Assembly (NCBI GenBank): GCA_025403435.1
Contig: CM046353.1
Coordinates: 15,982,836-16,046,835, forward strand
From: Artocarpus heterophyllus
Lineage: Eukaryota; Streptophyta; Magnoliopsida; Rosales; Moraceae
Reading direction: 5' to 3'
DNA: 64,000 nt
Under the pieces are notes generated by a model. The model had not been told where the DNA came from, ran no database searches, and was given only the letters and a program-made list of their open reading frames with translations. A program made the translations under genes and the position numbers. Below are positions 46,515 through 59,540 of the stretch, one piece after another (position 1 is the first letter of the stretch; each line of letters begins with the position of its first letter).

Positions 46515-46737
46515 AGCAAACAGTCGTGTTATACATACCATGACAATTCTGTGAAAAACTTCCATGGTAGCTTTCGTGAAATGCCCTCTTGCCTGCCAAA
46601 AAGATCAACATTTCATGACAGTGAAAAGCCATCATCAAAACCTCTGATGCTACCACGACTCTAGATTACAAACTGTCATGAAAACTTTCTACGGCGGTTT
46701 TAAACTATCATGTAACAAACTGTTTGTTGAAGTGGAG

Positions 46738-47812
46738 ACTCATGAAGCAGAGATTAAGACAAGTAGTGCTAGCTAAACAAGGCCATTAAGAAGTACAACA
46801 ACATGGCATCAATCATTAAGAGGGAGTCTTATGTTGATTAAGTCTAATTGGTGCATGTACATTGATTTCTTATTTCTTAATGGATTGTTCAACATCTTGG
46901 CGTGGCCCTATAGATGTGGGTTTTATAATCAAACCATGATATTTACTTTATGCATTTGGTAATTTTAATTAATTGGACTTTAATTAAAATTTAGTAAAAT
47001 TACTAAAACAAATCTTTCATCATCAATTTCTATTAGCATCAGATGAAGATACATACTACGATTCACCTTGAAATAATGCAAGTAATGCCCCAATAGCTTC
47101 AACATGATATGAACTAGTTCAACCACAATTAGAGGTTGTCATGTTGTCTTAGTATCCAAAACTAGCCTTTTTTTTATTCTTTTTTTTTTTTGGCTCCATC
47201 TCTTTTAGGGAATGCAACATGAAACTTTGTTGGTCTTAGTGGTGATACACTAACAAGTTTAATATAAGTATAGAGCTAACCAATAAACCCATAAACTATG
47301 TCATTTACAGCTATGGCCTTGTTCACCATCTTGGAGGCACATGTCAATTGAGTCTTTTTTCTTGTGTTTGGCACTGTGAAACCTGCAACTATTTCTTGTG
47401 AATGTAGCCTTTAAGATCGATGTTCACTTGTTTCCATGTTTTGATGTTTAAAAAAATAACTTTTAAACTAGCACTCAAATATAACTTTGTATCTTATAGC
47501 CTTCTTTTCCAATCAATGGCCATTAGTGCCATATAGGACTTTAATTCTTCTCTTAAGACCTCATTTTTGTAATGCATTTCATTAATTTTTCTCCTCTTTT
47601 CCCATCATTATCTAAAGGGATGTTTATTTTTTTTATAGCCTCCAAATTTTAAAACTTACACTTTTTTTTTAGTCTTTATTGTACCACATTATTGAAAAGT
47701 CAAAATTAACTATCCACGTCAGTAATATAAAGGAATTGAGGTTTAATTCTCTAGCTAATGTTTAGCTCTTGGTGGCAAAAAGCCCCCAATAGGGAAATAA
47801 CTCAATGTTTTA
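46738..47812. other. Intergenic, no gene recognised
   Basis: The first ~130 bases continue the leader-like sequence that lies left of the CACTA element. The rest is AT-rich with a poly-T at 47176-47191 and no protein-like frame. Confidence 0.45.
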
Positions 47813-48345
47813 GTCTAGGAAATGTTTGACACCCTTCTCATGGAACCTCAAAGTCCCATCATAAGGACTAAGAGAGGATAGCTTCGGATAGCTCCAAATC
47901 CTTATTTAGGAGCAATTAAACTAGGAAAACTCAACATTTCTATCTCGAAAATATCTGCCGCCTCTATCATGGAGTCCCCAAGTCTTATCCTAGGGTCTAA
48001 GAGGGGATAGCTCTACATCCTTGTTTAGGAATAATTGAAACCTGATTAAAAAGGGATAGCTCTATAGTTTTGTGTAGAAAATGTTCGCCGCTCTTTCATG
48101 GAATCCCCAAGTCCCATCCTAGGGACAAAGAGGGGATAGCTCCACATATTTGTTTAGAAGTGATTAAACCTTAGTTAAGAGGAGATACTTAACATTCTTG
48201 TCTAGGATATGTCTGTGACCCCTCTCACAGAATTGCCAAGTCCCATCATAGGGACAAAGAAGGGATAGCTCCATATCCTTGTTTAGAAGTAATTAAACCT
48301 CGACTAAAAAGGAATAGCTCAACATTTTTGTTTAGGAATCTTTAA
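47813..48345. repeat. Minisatellite, four ~130-bp units
   Basis: Units start at about 47813, 47941, 48073 and 48201. Each has the order TCTAGGAAATGT, CATGGAATCCCCAAGTCCCA, CCTAGGGAC(A/T)AAGAGGGGATA, GCTCCACATCCTTGTTTAGG, AATTAAACCT, AAAAGGGATAGCTCAACA. Units differ from each other by roughly 10-20 %, so the array is old. GGGATAGCTC appears twice per unit. Confidence 0.9.
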
Positions 48346-49390
48346 ACCTGATTTCATTTGCCTTGAACCACAGAGAAGTAAAATCAGAAACCATTCTCCC
48401 ATTATCTTCGAAAGGGACAAGGCAGCTGCCCACAATCATTACCATGATAGGGTACATTTAGTATTCTAACATTAAGGCATGATGGAGACGTGGTTGATGG
48501 GACGTCATGAAGAAACCAATCATATATACATACTATAAATAAGAGGAGAAAGGACTCAAAAAGGGGTCCAAAAAAAAACTTAGAACTTTAGGTCGTCGTT
48601 ATGTCAAAATTGTTTTGAGAGTGAATTGGGGAGATTACGTGTGTACCAAACTTCCATCTATAGTGAAGAAAAACCTAGTGGACATAGGCTATTTTTGAAT
48701 GAACCGCTATAAACCTCTTATGTCCTTCTTTTTTCTATCTTTGCATTGATATTCAGTGAACTTTTTGTGATTCTGATCCATTTTAGCTAAGTTTTCATTT
48801 CTGGAATTTGGTTTTTAGTTGTTGTTAGAATTTTGTCATCAACAATCTCATCAAATGTATAACTTCATATTAGGTTTAATACATAAAATTATACCTTACT
48901 TTAATCAATAATTGATTTTCTTTAAAATGACCAAATTACTCTTTAGTAAAATAGAGAAAATTAAAACTTTCAAAAAATAAACAACAAAACAAAACAAAAC
49001 AAAAACACACCATTTTTTATGTTATTCTATATATTTTGGAAGTCAAAAACTTTAGTATAAAGTTTTTTAAAAATTTTTAAAGTTCTCTTATTTTTTTAAT
49101 TTTAGGGTAATTTGGGCAATTTTTTAGGTCAAGATTAAATATTGATCAAAAAAAGATATAATTTTGTGTATTACATATAATTTGAAGCTATAAACTCGAT
49201 AAGATCCAAAATCAAATGCATGGTGTTTAAATAAATCTAAAATACATGGTTTAAAAAGGAAAATAACCTCTATCCTAAATTGAATTTCTTGATCCTCTAG
49301 TCATTTTGACCATTAGAAAGGAATGATGCACCATCCATATGTTTCTTATATCGCGACATTTCCAAAGAAAATTCAGCAGAATAACCTTTT
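48346..49390 (+). other. Possible LTR/promoter remnant then unassigned sequence
   Basis: A TATA box ACTATAAATAAGAGGAG at 48532-48548 is followed by leader-like sequence and a T-rich stretch ending TTTTGTCATCAACA (48822-48836). With the minisatellite upstream, this layout suggests an LTR with U3 tandem repeats, but no partner LTR or TG start was found. 48840-49390 is AT-rich with nothing recognised. Confidence 0.35.
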
Positions 49391-51319
49391 TGTTAGACTA
49401 AGTGCCTTAAGGATTCAATGATGTAATAAGTTTTTGGAGACATTTAATCTATAAAGAGTTTATTTATTATTCATATATCAAATGTTGTCCTCTTTATGTT
49501 CATTTCTGATGAATATGTGATAAGCAAATAAAAAGTCAGAGTTTGTCAGTCTAAACCATTAAGACCGTGCATATGATGGACAAATTACATGGAAGACATA
49601 AATCTTAAAGGTGATAGTCTAAATGGTAAGGTCCACAATCAAAGAAATAAAGTTAAGTGCTTTATTCATGCTAAGATTGTTATGTTGTCTACATTCCTAA
49701 CAGGAGATGACTTATCTTGGTCATCGAAGTGAGACTCCACGAGTAGAAACCTTGGCATATTGTTACAGGTAATGATATATTGGATCGAGACAAAGTTAAA
49801 TTGATTTGATTAATAATTTCATTTGTTAAAATCAATTCACTTTAGATAATTATATGTGTTATCTCTTAATCTTGAAATGAATTAATAGGCTCGTATTCTT
49901 GACTTGTGTCTTTTGATGTACCAAGGGTGATATCCTGATTTCATGATGGTATGCATATTGGTATACTGGAGACATGACTCTTAATTGACGTAAGCTCGTT
50001 ATTCATAGATATGGAATCCATAGCTTATTTATAAAGTTAATGATATTCTCATATAGGCATTATCTTGTAATTGGAAGAATGGAACGCTCAATGATTTGGA
50101 TAAATAGATGTAATCAAATGGCATACTATTTATGAATAGTAAGTATTTCAATGGTGAGATAATAGAACATATGATAAAAATAATAGCGAAGGTAAAACAT
50201 AATTTATTCTTAAGTTGATTATGAATATTCTAGAGGGATGTTACACATTATGGTATCTCATTAGCTTATTAAAGCTTCGTAATTTTATATAGTTTGAGTG
50301 TGCAGCTCTAAGTTTTTAATGGAATAGCGTTAGAGTTGATAATTATAAAATCTATATAGCTAGGATATGTTATTTCATAATTATAGGAAATTGATCTACA
50401 TATATCCATCAAGTCCCTTTTGCTTGCTCATAATAATTCCTGTAATAATACTATATGTTTTTTTTGCATTTGGTGACTTGTGTTAATTATTGGATTGGCT
50501 TAAATTCGAGTTGATTTGATTTAATAATTCATGTTAGTTTATTAGTTGAATTAATTTTGTGAATTAATTCAAGATAAACATGTTGAATTATTTGGATAAT
50601 ATTTTATTGGTATGAGATTATTTGCATACGACTATTTTAATCAAATATTTTCTCTATTGGGTTATTTGAATTAAAACTGAGGCTCTATCTAAGATTCTAG
50701 TGTGAAATAAAATATTCTGAAATTCCTAGATTATCGCTCGGTCGACAAGTTGATGGCCAAGTTTGGCAAACTAATGGAGGCAGTTCAACAGGCTGATCTC
50801 CCAAATCGGTAAGCTGAACGTGCAATAATCCTGTTACATATTTTTTATCAAAAGTTGATCCAGACTTGAATTTTAAAGCTTAATCTGATAGGGATTAACC
50901 TTAAATTCGACCACTATATAAAGGGAACTATTTTTCATTGTTTCTCAAATCATTTGAGAAGTAGAGAGTGAGTAATCTAGTGAGAGAAACTCTAAAATTT
51001 CTAGAGAACTACTGTTCAACAATTGGAATCTTACCCTTAGGTTTTCTCAAGTGGTTGGATGGAGAAGTCATTAGAGGAAAAACTATATGACATGTGACCA
51101 CCTGTATTCCGATCGTGGAAAAAGAATATAAATGAAGACCAGTTAGTTAAAGCTCTTCTAGAACGTAACTCTCTATTCAAAATTTCTACAGTCTTCAATA
51201 TACGAAAGAGGTACGTAAGATCTTATATTAATTTATGTATTTAGCATGTTAAACTTGTTATTTGGAAAAGACACCAATTTGGAAATTTTTAAAATTCTGC
51301 TATGTATCATTTTCCAACT
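49391..51319 (+). repeat. 5' LTR of copia B
   Basis: TGTTAGACTAAGTGCC to TTTCCAACT (the expected final CA is changed). TATATAAAGG promoter at 50915-50924. The GGC(A)AG..GATC-type word block lies at 50735-50815, upstream of it, as in copia A. Confidence 0.9.
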
Positions 51320-51321
51320 AT

Positions 51322-51334
51322 TAGTATCAGATAC
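51322..51334 (+). other. Decayed primer-binding site of copia B
   Basis: TAGTATCAGATAC, against TGGTATCAGAGCC in copia A; three changes. Confidence 0.75.
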
Positions 51335-52795
51335 ATAGTTTTACGTTGATTTGACGGGTTTGTGATTATACTATATACATAAATTATGTGATCTTAATCT
51401 CTCCTATGGTTGAATTATATTTTTTAGAGAGTTGGCACTCTAGGGTTTATATATAATTAAATATTTTCATGAGATTATGTAGTAGATTTTTATTAATTAA
51501 TTATGGTTTTTAAAATTTTTATTTTAATTATTATATTAATTAATTAATTTTGCCAGTTGTGGTTCCTTAGAGGTTAGAATGTGTATATAGGTTTTTTTTT
51601 TAATTAGATGGCGGTCTATCATCTCCATCTAGGATTTACAATTTTAATTTTGGTTTGTAAAATTTGTATTAATATAATTATTCAAAGCGAAGATGGATTT
51701 AGAAGATGGAGATTATTGTAGTTCTATGTTTTTTTGTGTTTATAAATTTTTATATTTTTGAATTGTAAAAAAAATAAAAAATTGCTTAAAAATTATTTTT
51801 ACAAAAGTTTAGAAAAACATTGGTTCCGCGTCAGTGCGTAGGCTGGTTACCTAGTACCAGTAGGCTGATAGTTGTAGACTGGTAGGCCGACAGTAGGGTA
51901 GAACCATTCTTTAAAACAGTGTGTTTTTTAGTGCAGTTTTATTTTGTTTTTGAGATAATTCTAAGAAACATGAAATTTTATGATAACTAGAAAAATAAAT
52001 TTTTGATCTATGTGAGATTAAAAAATTGAAGACGGATGCCATATAAAGAAGGATAGAAGGAGAAGATACAAGATGAAGAATCAATATATGTTTCGATTGA
52101 TCTTTTGTATTCTTCTTGTTTTCTCTAAGATGAAACTATGATATTATAGTTATATATTATATTGCTTATAGTTTTGCATGTTGCGTTGCTTGTCTGCGTT
52201 ATAATATGTTTTATCATGTATGTCGATAACATGCCATGTAGAATAAGGAGTGTTGCTCATTAAAAATTGTTCATGCATTTTAGCATAAAACCTTGACTTT
52301 TAAAATATTAACTAAGAGAAGATTTTTGAAGAGAGGACCTAAGGCCTCCATTGTTGATCCATAGATAACACATGGTGGTTCTAACCAGTAGGAAGGGATT
52401 GTATCATGTACCAGGTTGGATCTCATAAAGAATAATTTGCTTTAGAGTGATTTATCATTGTAGACCCCTAGGTGGCAATTATAAGTCATGGATAAAGTAG
52501 TTGAAACGATGGTTATATACTTAAGATTAATTTTCTAATTAACCTCCTCTAGGAGCTCTATTAATAAAGTTAATAGCTAAAGAAAACGATTATTAGTATA
52601 TACTAGAATAGATGGGTCTTGGATGGCATATATTAATCAAAGGGGATCCATGTTCCTAATTGAATTTAGCTAGTCTCCTTTAGGCAGTTTGTTGAACTCT
52701 AAGTCGGGGATTATCATTGTTAGGTTGTGATTGTTTCAAGGTTTTGACATATAAACACATTATATGCTTACTTATTTGTGTTATTATAGATTAAA

Positions 52796-55700
52796 ATGTC
52801 TGAAAACACTTTATCTTAGATACTCGATAAAAACACTTTAACTATTGAGGGTTATAACAATTAAAAAAGGAACCTAAATATCGTCATTTCCTTTGAGAAA
52901 TTGAAATTTGTGCTAACTACACCTTGTTCTCTTGAGCCTACTGGTGAATCCACTAATGAACAAATTCAAGCATATGATCGCTACAAGGATGCTAAAGATC
53001 AGGCCCACTGTTACATTATGACTAACATGAATAATGTGCTACATGCTTAACATGAAGATTCTGAGACTACTCAGCAGATCTTGGATAATTTTGAAGACAT
53101 GTTTGTAAAACAAGCCTTAACGAAATGACAAGGGGCTCTTCGGAAGCTCCTCAACTGTAAACAAAGACTGAGGACTTATGTGAAGGAGAATATGATGTTG
53201 GTTATGGGTCACCTCGTTGAGATTCAAACCCATAGAGCCGATATTGATACTAAGTCATAGATAACTATGGTTTTTGAGACACTTTCTAAGGAGTTCATCC
53301 TATCTAGAGCTTCGTATAACTTGAGCAATAGACAAGATGTGACCTTGACTGAGTTAACGAAGCAAGTAGAAGAGTTCAAGAATTTGATCAAGGAAGCTCT
53401 AGTAGGAGGTGAGGTAAACTTGGCGGCTACATCTGATTTCCAATCCTAACTCTAGGAATAGAAAGAAGCATAAGGCTAAGAACAAGAAGTCTTCTATCCT
53501 GGCAAAATGCAAGGACAAGAAAAAAAAAAGGAATCCAAAAAAGCTAAAGTGTTTTCTCTGCGGGAAGGTTGGACACATAAAGAAGAATTGCAAGAACTTC
53601 ATATCTAAAGAGGTAAGTGCGAACTTCTAGTTATTGAGACTTGTTTTTAGGAATCAAATGACACTTAGGTCATAGATTATGAAGCAACTAATCATGTTTG
53701 TGTTTCTTTATATGGGTTCAAGGAAACGAGAAGTCTGCTGCATGAGCACTTCATATTGCGGATGGGCGATGGGTCCTTAGTGTTGGCTAAAGTAGTTGGA
53801 GACATCCATCTTCACTTTGATAGTTGTAGGACTTTAGTTTTGAGAGATTGTTTTTATGTTCCTAAAATTAAAAAGAATTTAATTTCTGTCGCTTATTTAT
53901 TTAAAGACTTTTATTTAGTTTCTTTTAATAATAGAGTTATGATTCGTAAAACAAATCGTTTATCTATAGTGAATGGATGCAAAACAGCCTATATTTTATG
54001 AAACTAAAGATGGACTTACTGCTTAAAACTGAGATTACTTATAACTCTAAAAGACTTAAACTTCTCATGCTAATAAAACTTATCTTTGGCACTTGCGATT
54101 AGGTCACATTAGCTTGAATAAGATCCAAAGGTTAGTAAATGATAGACCTTTAAGTCAATTAGAGGTGGGATCTATACCACAATGTGAATCTTGTTTAGAA
54201 GGCAAAACGACTAAAAGATCATTCGGTTCTAAGGGCAATTGAGCCAAAGGGGTTTTAGAACTTGTGCATAGTGATGTTTATTGTCCCATGAACATCAAGA
54301 TGCAAGGAGGGTATGAGTGTTTTGTCATTTTATTGATGATTACTCAAGATGTGGGTATGTTAGCCTAATGCATCATAAGAACAAAGCTTTTGACAAGTTT
54401 AAGGAGATTCAAGCTAAAGCAGAGAAGCAATTATGTAAACCCATAAAGGCACTTTGATCTAACTGAAAGATTTTGACAAGTTTAAGGAGATTCGAGCTAA
54501 AGCAGATAAACAATTATGTAAACCCATAAAGGCACTTTGATCTAATTGAGATAGAGAATATCTCTCCAATGAGTTCTTAGGACACTTATTAGATAATAGG
54601 ATTTTATCCTAATTGACTGCACCAGGCACTCTACACTAGAATAGCATGGGTCAGAGAAAAATAGGACTTTGTTGGACATGGTTAAGTCTATGATGAGTTA
54701 TTTAATGTTGCCTTTATCTTTTTTGGAGATATGCACTATAAACTACATGTTATCTTTTGAACAATATGCCTTCAAAATTGGTTCTTGAAACTCCTTACAA
54801 GTTGTAGACAAGTTGAAAGACATCCTTAAACTATATTCACATATGGGTGTGTCCTACTCATGTCCTGTACAAGGAAGCCAACAAGTTGGAAGCACGTTCA
54901 GAAGTGTGTGTATTTGTAGGATATCCAAAAGGGACTAAAGGGGTTATTTTTATAACTCAAAAGAAAATAAAGTTGTGGTTTCAACAAATGTGACTTTCCT
55001 TGAGGAAAGTTACATGGTCGACTTTAAGCCTCGTAGTAGAGTGGTACTTAAGGAGTTAACAAGTGATTCGATCACTTCAGGGATTTTGGTTGAAACCAAT
55101 CTAATCAATGTAGAAAAACCAACCGAACAACAATGTAGGGAGCTTCGGCGATATGGGAGAATCGAGCATCAACTCGAGAGATATATGTTCAATAGCAAAG
55201 CTTACTTAGCTAAATCAGTTGAATGTGACGGGGATCCTTACACTTACACAGACACTATAGAGGATGTTGATTCAAAGCTCTGGACAAAAGCTATGAACAT
55301 TGAGATGAAGTATATGGAGACTAATGAAGTCTGGGAGTTTGTGGACTTTCCCGAATGGGTAAAACCCATAGGATGTAAGTTGGTCTACAAGCAAAAGAGA
55401 GAAATAGATGGGAAAGTTGAACCTATAAGGCTAGACTGGTAGCAAAAGGATACATGCAAAAGGAAGGAATCGATTATGAGAAAACCTTTTTGCTTATGGC
55501 CATGCATAAGTCCATCTATATTCTCTTGTTCATAACGGCTGCTCTCGATTATAAGATTTGGCAAATGTATGTCAAGATGGCCTTTTTGAATTGCCATCTT
55601 GATGAGACCATATATAGTATAGCTAGATAGGTTTAAAGCTAAAGGTCAAGAGAGTAAGTTTTATTAGTTGCTAAAGTCTATTTGTAGACATAAGATTTGA

Positions 55701-56740
55701 TCAAGTGATTAAGACTTATAGGTTTGAACAAAACATGGACAAATCATGTGTTTACAAACATATTAAGGATGAGAATGTGGTTTTTCTACTGCTCTATATA
55801 GAAGACATTCTGCTTATTGGCAGTAATGTTGGGGCATTATCATCGATCAAATTATGATTGCCTAAGCAGTTTGACATGAAAGACTTAGGTTAAGCTAATT
55901 ATGTTTGGGTATCCAAATCTTTTGAGATAAGAAGAACAAAATAATAGTTTTATCCTTAGCTATCTACATAGGTAAATTCTCGAGAAATATGCAATGTAGA
56001 ATTCTAAGAAAAATGGGTAATTATCTAGGTCTGAAATTACTCTTTGTAAGGAAGACTCTCTAAAGTCTGATGAAGAAAGAGAATACATAAAGAAGGTGCC
56101 TTATGATTTAGCAGTAGGTAGTCTCATATATGCTATGCATTACACACGATTGGACATTTGTTATGTGGTCAGGATAGTAAATTGATTTCAGTCGAATCTA
56201 GGACCCAACCATTGGGTTACAGCCAAACATATTTTTAAGTACTTGAGAAAGACTAATGGTTATATGCTAGTGTATTTTGGTGAGGATCTAACATCTCTTA
56301 GACATATTAATTCAAATTTCCAATCTTGTTTGGATTTGAGAAAATCGATTTCAGGTTCTGTGTTTACTTTGGGAGGAGGCGCCATTGTTTGGAGAAGTAT
56401 CAAGCAAGATTGCACTTTAGACTCAAGGATGGAGGCTGAGTATGTGGCAGCTAGTAAAGCTTCAAAAGAAGTTGTATGGCTCTGCAAATTTCTTTAGGGA
56501 TCTTGAGGTAGCTCCTGGTATAGATAATGCAATGTTGCTATATTGTGATAATATTGCAACTATAGCTAATGTTAAGGAACCAAGATTTCACAAGAAGAGT
56601 AAACATATATATTAGAAGTGCTATATGATAAAGGACTTCATTGAGGGTGGACACGTTGCAGTATGTAAGATCGCGTTTGAGGACAATATAGCTGATTCTT
56701 TCATGAAGACACTATTGATAAGGGTTTTCGAGAAGCACGT
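52796..56740 (+). pseudogene. Copia B gag-pol polyprotein (broken)
   Basis: Gag starts at ATG 52796 (MSENTLS). The gag core lies at 53150-53450 (MVFETLSKEFILSRASYNLS). Unlike copia A, the zinc knuckle at 53553-53594 keeps CFLCGKVGHIKKNC intact. The protease/pre-integrase segment (MGDGSLVLAKVVGDIHLHFD) is at 53759-53820. The integrase region (53999-54800) carries an 83-bp tandem duplication. Connector and reverse transcriptase start at 54975-55440 (ETNEVWEFVDFPEWVKPIGCKLVYK). The reverse transcriptase has lost about 27 bases after YG(L) near 55690, and its catalytic box reads LYIEDIL (first Asp changed to Glu, 55795-55815). RNase H lies at 56243-56700 (CLDLRKSISGSVFTLGGGAI, LDSRMEAEYVAAS). Many stops; dead. 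Confidence 0.9.
54388..54553 (+). repeat. 83-bp tandem duplication in the copia B integrase region
   Basis: TTTTGACAAGTTTAAGGAGA through CACTTTGATCTAA occurs at 54388 and again at 54471, with about five differences. Copia A has it once (near 40970-41050). Confidence 0.9.
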
Positions 56741-56798
56741 AGATGCTATAGGGATGCCAAACATGTCATATTTACTCACTTAAGGCAAGTAGGAGATT

Positions 56799-58775
56799 GT
56801 TAGACTAGGTGCCCTGAGGATTAAACGATGTAATAAGTTTTTAGAGACATTTAATCAATAAAAATTTTATTTATTATTCATATATCAAATGTTGTCATCT
56901 TTATATTCATTTCTGTTAAATATATGATAAGCAAATAAAAAGTCTGAAACTATCAGTCTAAACCTTTAAGATCGTGCATATGATGGACAGATTATGCAAA
57001 AGACATAAATCTTAAAGGTGATAGTCTAAATGATAAGGTCCATAATCGAGGGAAAAAAAATTGAGCGCTTTATTCATGCCAAGATTGTTATGTTGTCTAC
57101 ATTCTTAATGAGAGAAGACTTGTCTTAGTCATCGAAGTAGGACCCCGAGAGTAGAAACATTGGTATATTGTTATAGGTGACGATATATTGAATCCGGATA
57201 AAAATTAAATTGATTTGATTAATAATTCTATTTGTTTAAATCAATTCACTTTAGATAATCATATGTGTTATGCTTAATTCTAAAATGAATTAATGGGCCC
57301 ATATTCTTGACTTGTATCTTTTGATATACCAAAGGGTGACATCCTTATATGATGATGGCACACATACCGGTATGTTAGAGATATGACTCTTGATTGACAT
57401 AGACTTGTCATTCATAGATATTGAATCTATAGCGAATCTATAGCTCTTTTATAGAGTTAGTGATATTCCCTTATAAGCATTATCCTATAATTAGAAGACA
57501 GGGTGCTTAACCATTTTGATACATATGTGTAAACGAATGGTATACTATTTACGGATAGTAAGTATTCCAATGGTGAGCTAATGGAACATAACATAAAAAT
57601 AATTGGGAAAGTAAAATGGAATTTATCCTTAAGTCGCTTATGAATATCTTATGGAGATGTTACACATTATATAATATGTCTGGATGATTAGCTCATTGGA
57701 GTTTCGTAATTTTATATAGTTCGAGAGTGTAGCTCGAAGTTTTTGGTGGAATAACATTAGATTTAATAATTATAAAATATATAGATATATATATATATAT
57801 ATATATGGGATATGTTATTTTATAATTATAAGAGCTTAAACTATAAATATCCATCAGGTCCTATTTGCTAGTTTATAATAATTCCTGTAATGATACGGTA
57901 TATTTTTCTTATATTTTGGTGACTTATGTTAATTATTAGATTGGTTGAAATTCGAGTTAATTGGATTTAATAATTTAAGTTAGTTTATTGGTTGAATTAA
58001 TTTTGTGAATTAGTTTAAGATAAACATGTTAAATTATCTGGATAATATTTATTTATATGCAGATTATTTGTGTTTGACTATTTTAATCAGATAACTTCTC
58101 TATTAGGTTATTTAAATTAAAATTGAGACTCTATCTAAGATTTCAGTATGAAATAAAATACTCTAAGATTTCTAGGTTATCGCTCAGTCGATAGGTCAAT
58201 GGCCAAGTTTGGCAGGCTGGTGGATCTAGTTTAGTAGGTTGATATCCGAGATCCACAAGCCAAACGTACGATAATCCTATTACGCATTTTTGATGAATTT
58301 TTTATCAAAAGTTTATGCAGACTCGAATTTTGAAACCTAATCTGATAAGGATTGACTCCAAATTCGACTACCATATAAAGGGAACTATTTTCATTGTTCC
58401 TCATATCATTTGAGAAGTAATGAGTGAGTACGCTATTTAGAGAAACTCTGAAACTCTCCAAGAGCTATTGTTCAACATCTAGAACTTTATCTCTACGTTT
58501 TCTCAAATGGTTAAAAGGAAAGCTCACCAAAGGAAAAACTATATGACGTACGACCACCCGCATTTCAATCGGGGAAAAAGAATAGCAAGGAAGACCAGTT
58601 GGTTGAAGCTCTTCTGGAACATTCTTCTCTATTCGAAATTTCTGCAGTTTTTAGTATACAAAAGTGGTACGTAAGATCTTATATTAACCTATGTATTTAG
58701 CATGTCAAACTTGTCATTTGGAAAAGATTTTGATTTAAAAATTTTTAAAATTCCATTGCGTATCATTTTCTAACA
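56799..58775 (+). repeat. 3' LTR of copia B
   Basis: TGTTAGACTAGGTGCC to TTTTCTAACA, about 1,977 bp, after the purine-rich AAGTAGGAGAT. Contains (AT)n at 57785-57807. The word block lies at 58180-58265, and the TATA-like CATATAAAGGG at 58371-58381. The minus-strand frame 58231-58461 is not a gene. Confidence 0.9.
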
Positions 58776-59259
58776 CCCTTAAAATGAGCTAAACCAACAT
58801 CAAGTTATCACACAAACATATTATCAAACAAGATAATTATACACAACTAACATAATCCTAAAATTAGGATTTCATTGTATATTAACATAATGAATCAGCG
58901 TATTGTTAAATTGCAAATTAATCAATCTTATAATCAATAAGCATAATCCTAAATTACATAATAAATTCTAACTTAATCTTAAACTTGATCAATTAATGTA
59001 ATTAACCTAATATTATATAAAAAAGAATCTTAATCCTAATCTTAATATAACCGTCCTAACATTTTCTATAAATTATAATCTTAATAAAAAAGAGAATCTT
59101 TAACTAAATGCGAATCTTAATATTAATCAAAAAAATCCTACACTCTGTGTACACCACCACCACACCTCCACGGTAGTGAGTGATGGTAATAGTGTTTGGG
59201 TTTTCTTTTCTTCTTCTCTTTCTCTCTTTTTTGAAAAAGATTCTATAGAAATGTCAAGT
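58776..59259. other. AT-rich sequence with recurring AATCCTAA/AATCTTAA words
   Basis: Between 58845 and 59130, AATCCTAA, AATCTTAA or close variants recur at short irregular intervals. No gene or element ends are visible. Confidence 0.45.
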
Positions 59260-59540
59260 GCTAGCATAAGAAGTGGTATAAGTAGAAGATTTTACTATGG
59301 CTTTTAAAAATCACCATTAACATGTCACCTCTTAAGATAGTTCTTGAGGAATCGTCGTTCAAATTTCACATATGACGGTGCTTTTAGAGGGGACAAAACT
59401 ACCATCATATGTGTATGTGAAATTTTCAAAATATAAAAGCCAGAAAATTTTCAAAATATAGACGGTGTCTATGCAGCATTTGTTTTTGCATATTAGATGA
59501 CAATTTTTAAAAATCATCATCATATAGTCTAAAATTCATA
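59260..59540. mobile_element. Possible small inverted-repeat element
   Basis: GGCTTTTAAAAATCACCAT (59300-59318) is an imperfect complement of ATGACAATTTTTAAAAATCA (59498-59517). Between them lie repeated GACGGTG, CATATG(TG) and AATTTTCAAAATATA words. This resembles a CACTA-type MITE, but no CACTA ends or target duplication were resolved. Confidence 0.3.

Larger units (their letters stand above)
34204..46734 (+). mobile_element. CACTA (En/Spm) transposon, interrupted by copia A
   Basis: The left end is CACTACTACAAAA (34204-34216). The right end, CTGTTTGTTGAAGTG (46720-46734), is a decayed complement of it. The 3-base flanks are GAG on both sides (34201-34203 and 46735-46737), the size CACTA elements duplicate. 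Subterminal repeats of the ACGATGGTTT type occur in both orientations near the left end (34308-34440), with related GACGATTTT/CGGCGGTTTT words near the right end (46500-46700), where the element's own DNA-binding protein would act. Without copia A the element is only about 2.8 kb and keeps part of a TNP2-type transposase gene, so it is also internally deleted and non-autonomous. Confidence 0.85.
49391..58775 (+). mobile_element. Ty1/copia LTR retrotransposon 'copia B'
   Basis: Same family as copia A but another subfamily and more decayed. 5' LTR 49391-51319, decayed primer site 51322-51334, gag-pol pseudogene 52796-56740, 3' LTR 56799-58775. Its LTRs are closest to the partial LTR at 1-1246. 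The left flank (ACCTTTT) and right flank (CCCTT) are only loosely alike, so the target-site duplication is unproven. Confidence 0.92.

Noticed and set aside
47813..48345. CRISPR-like array
   Set aside because: Units are ~130 bp and contiguous with no unique spacers; this is a eukaryotic minisatellite.
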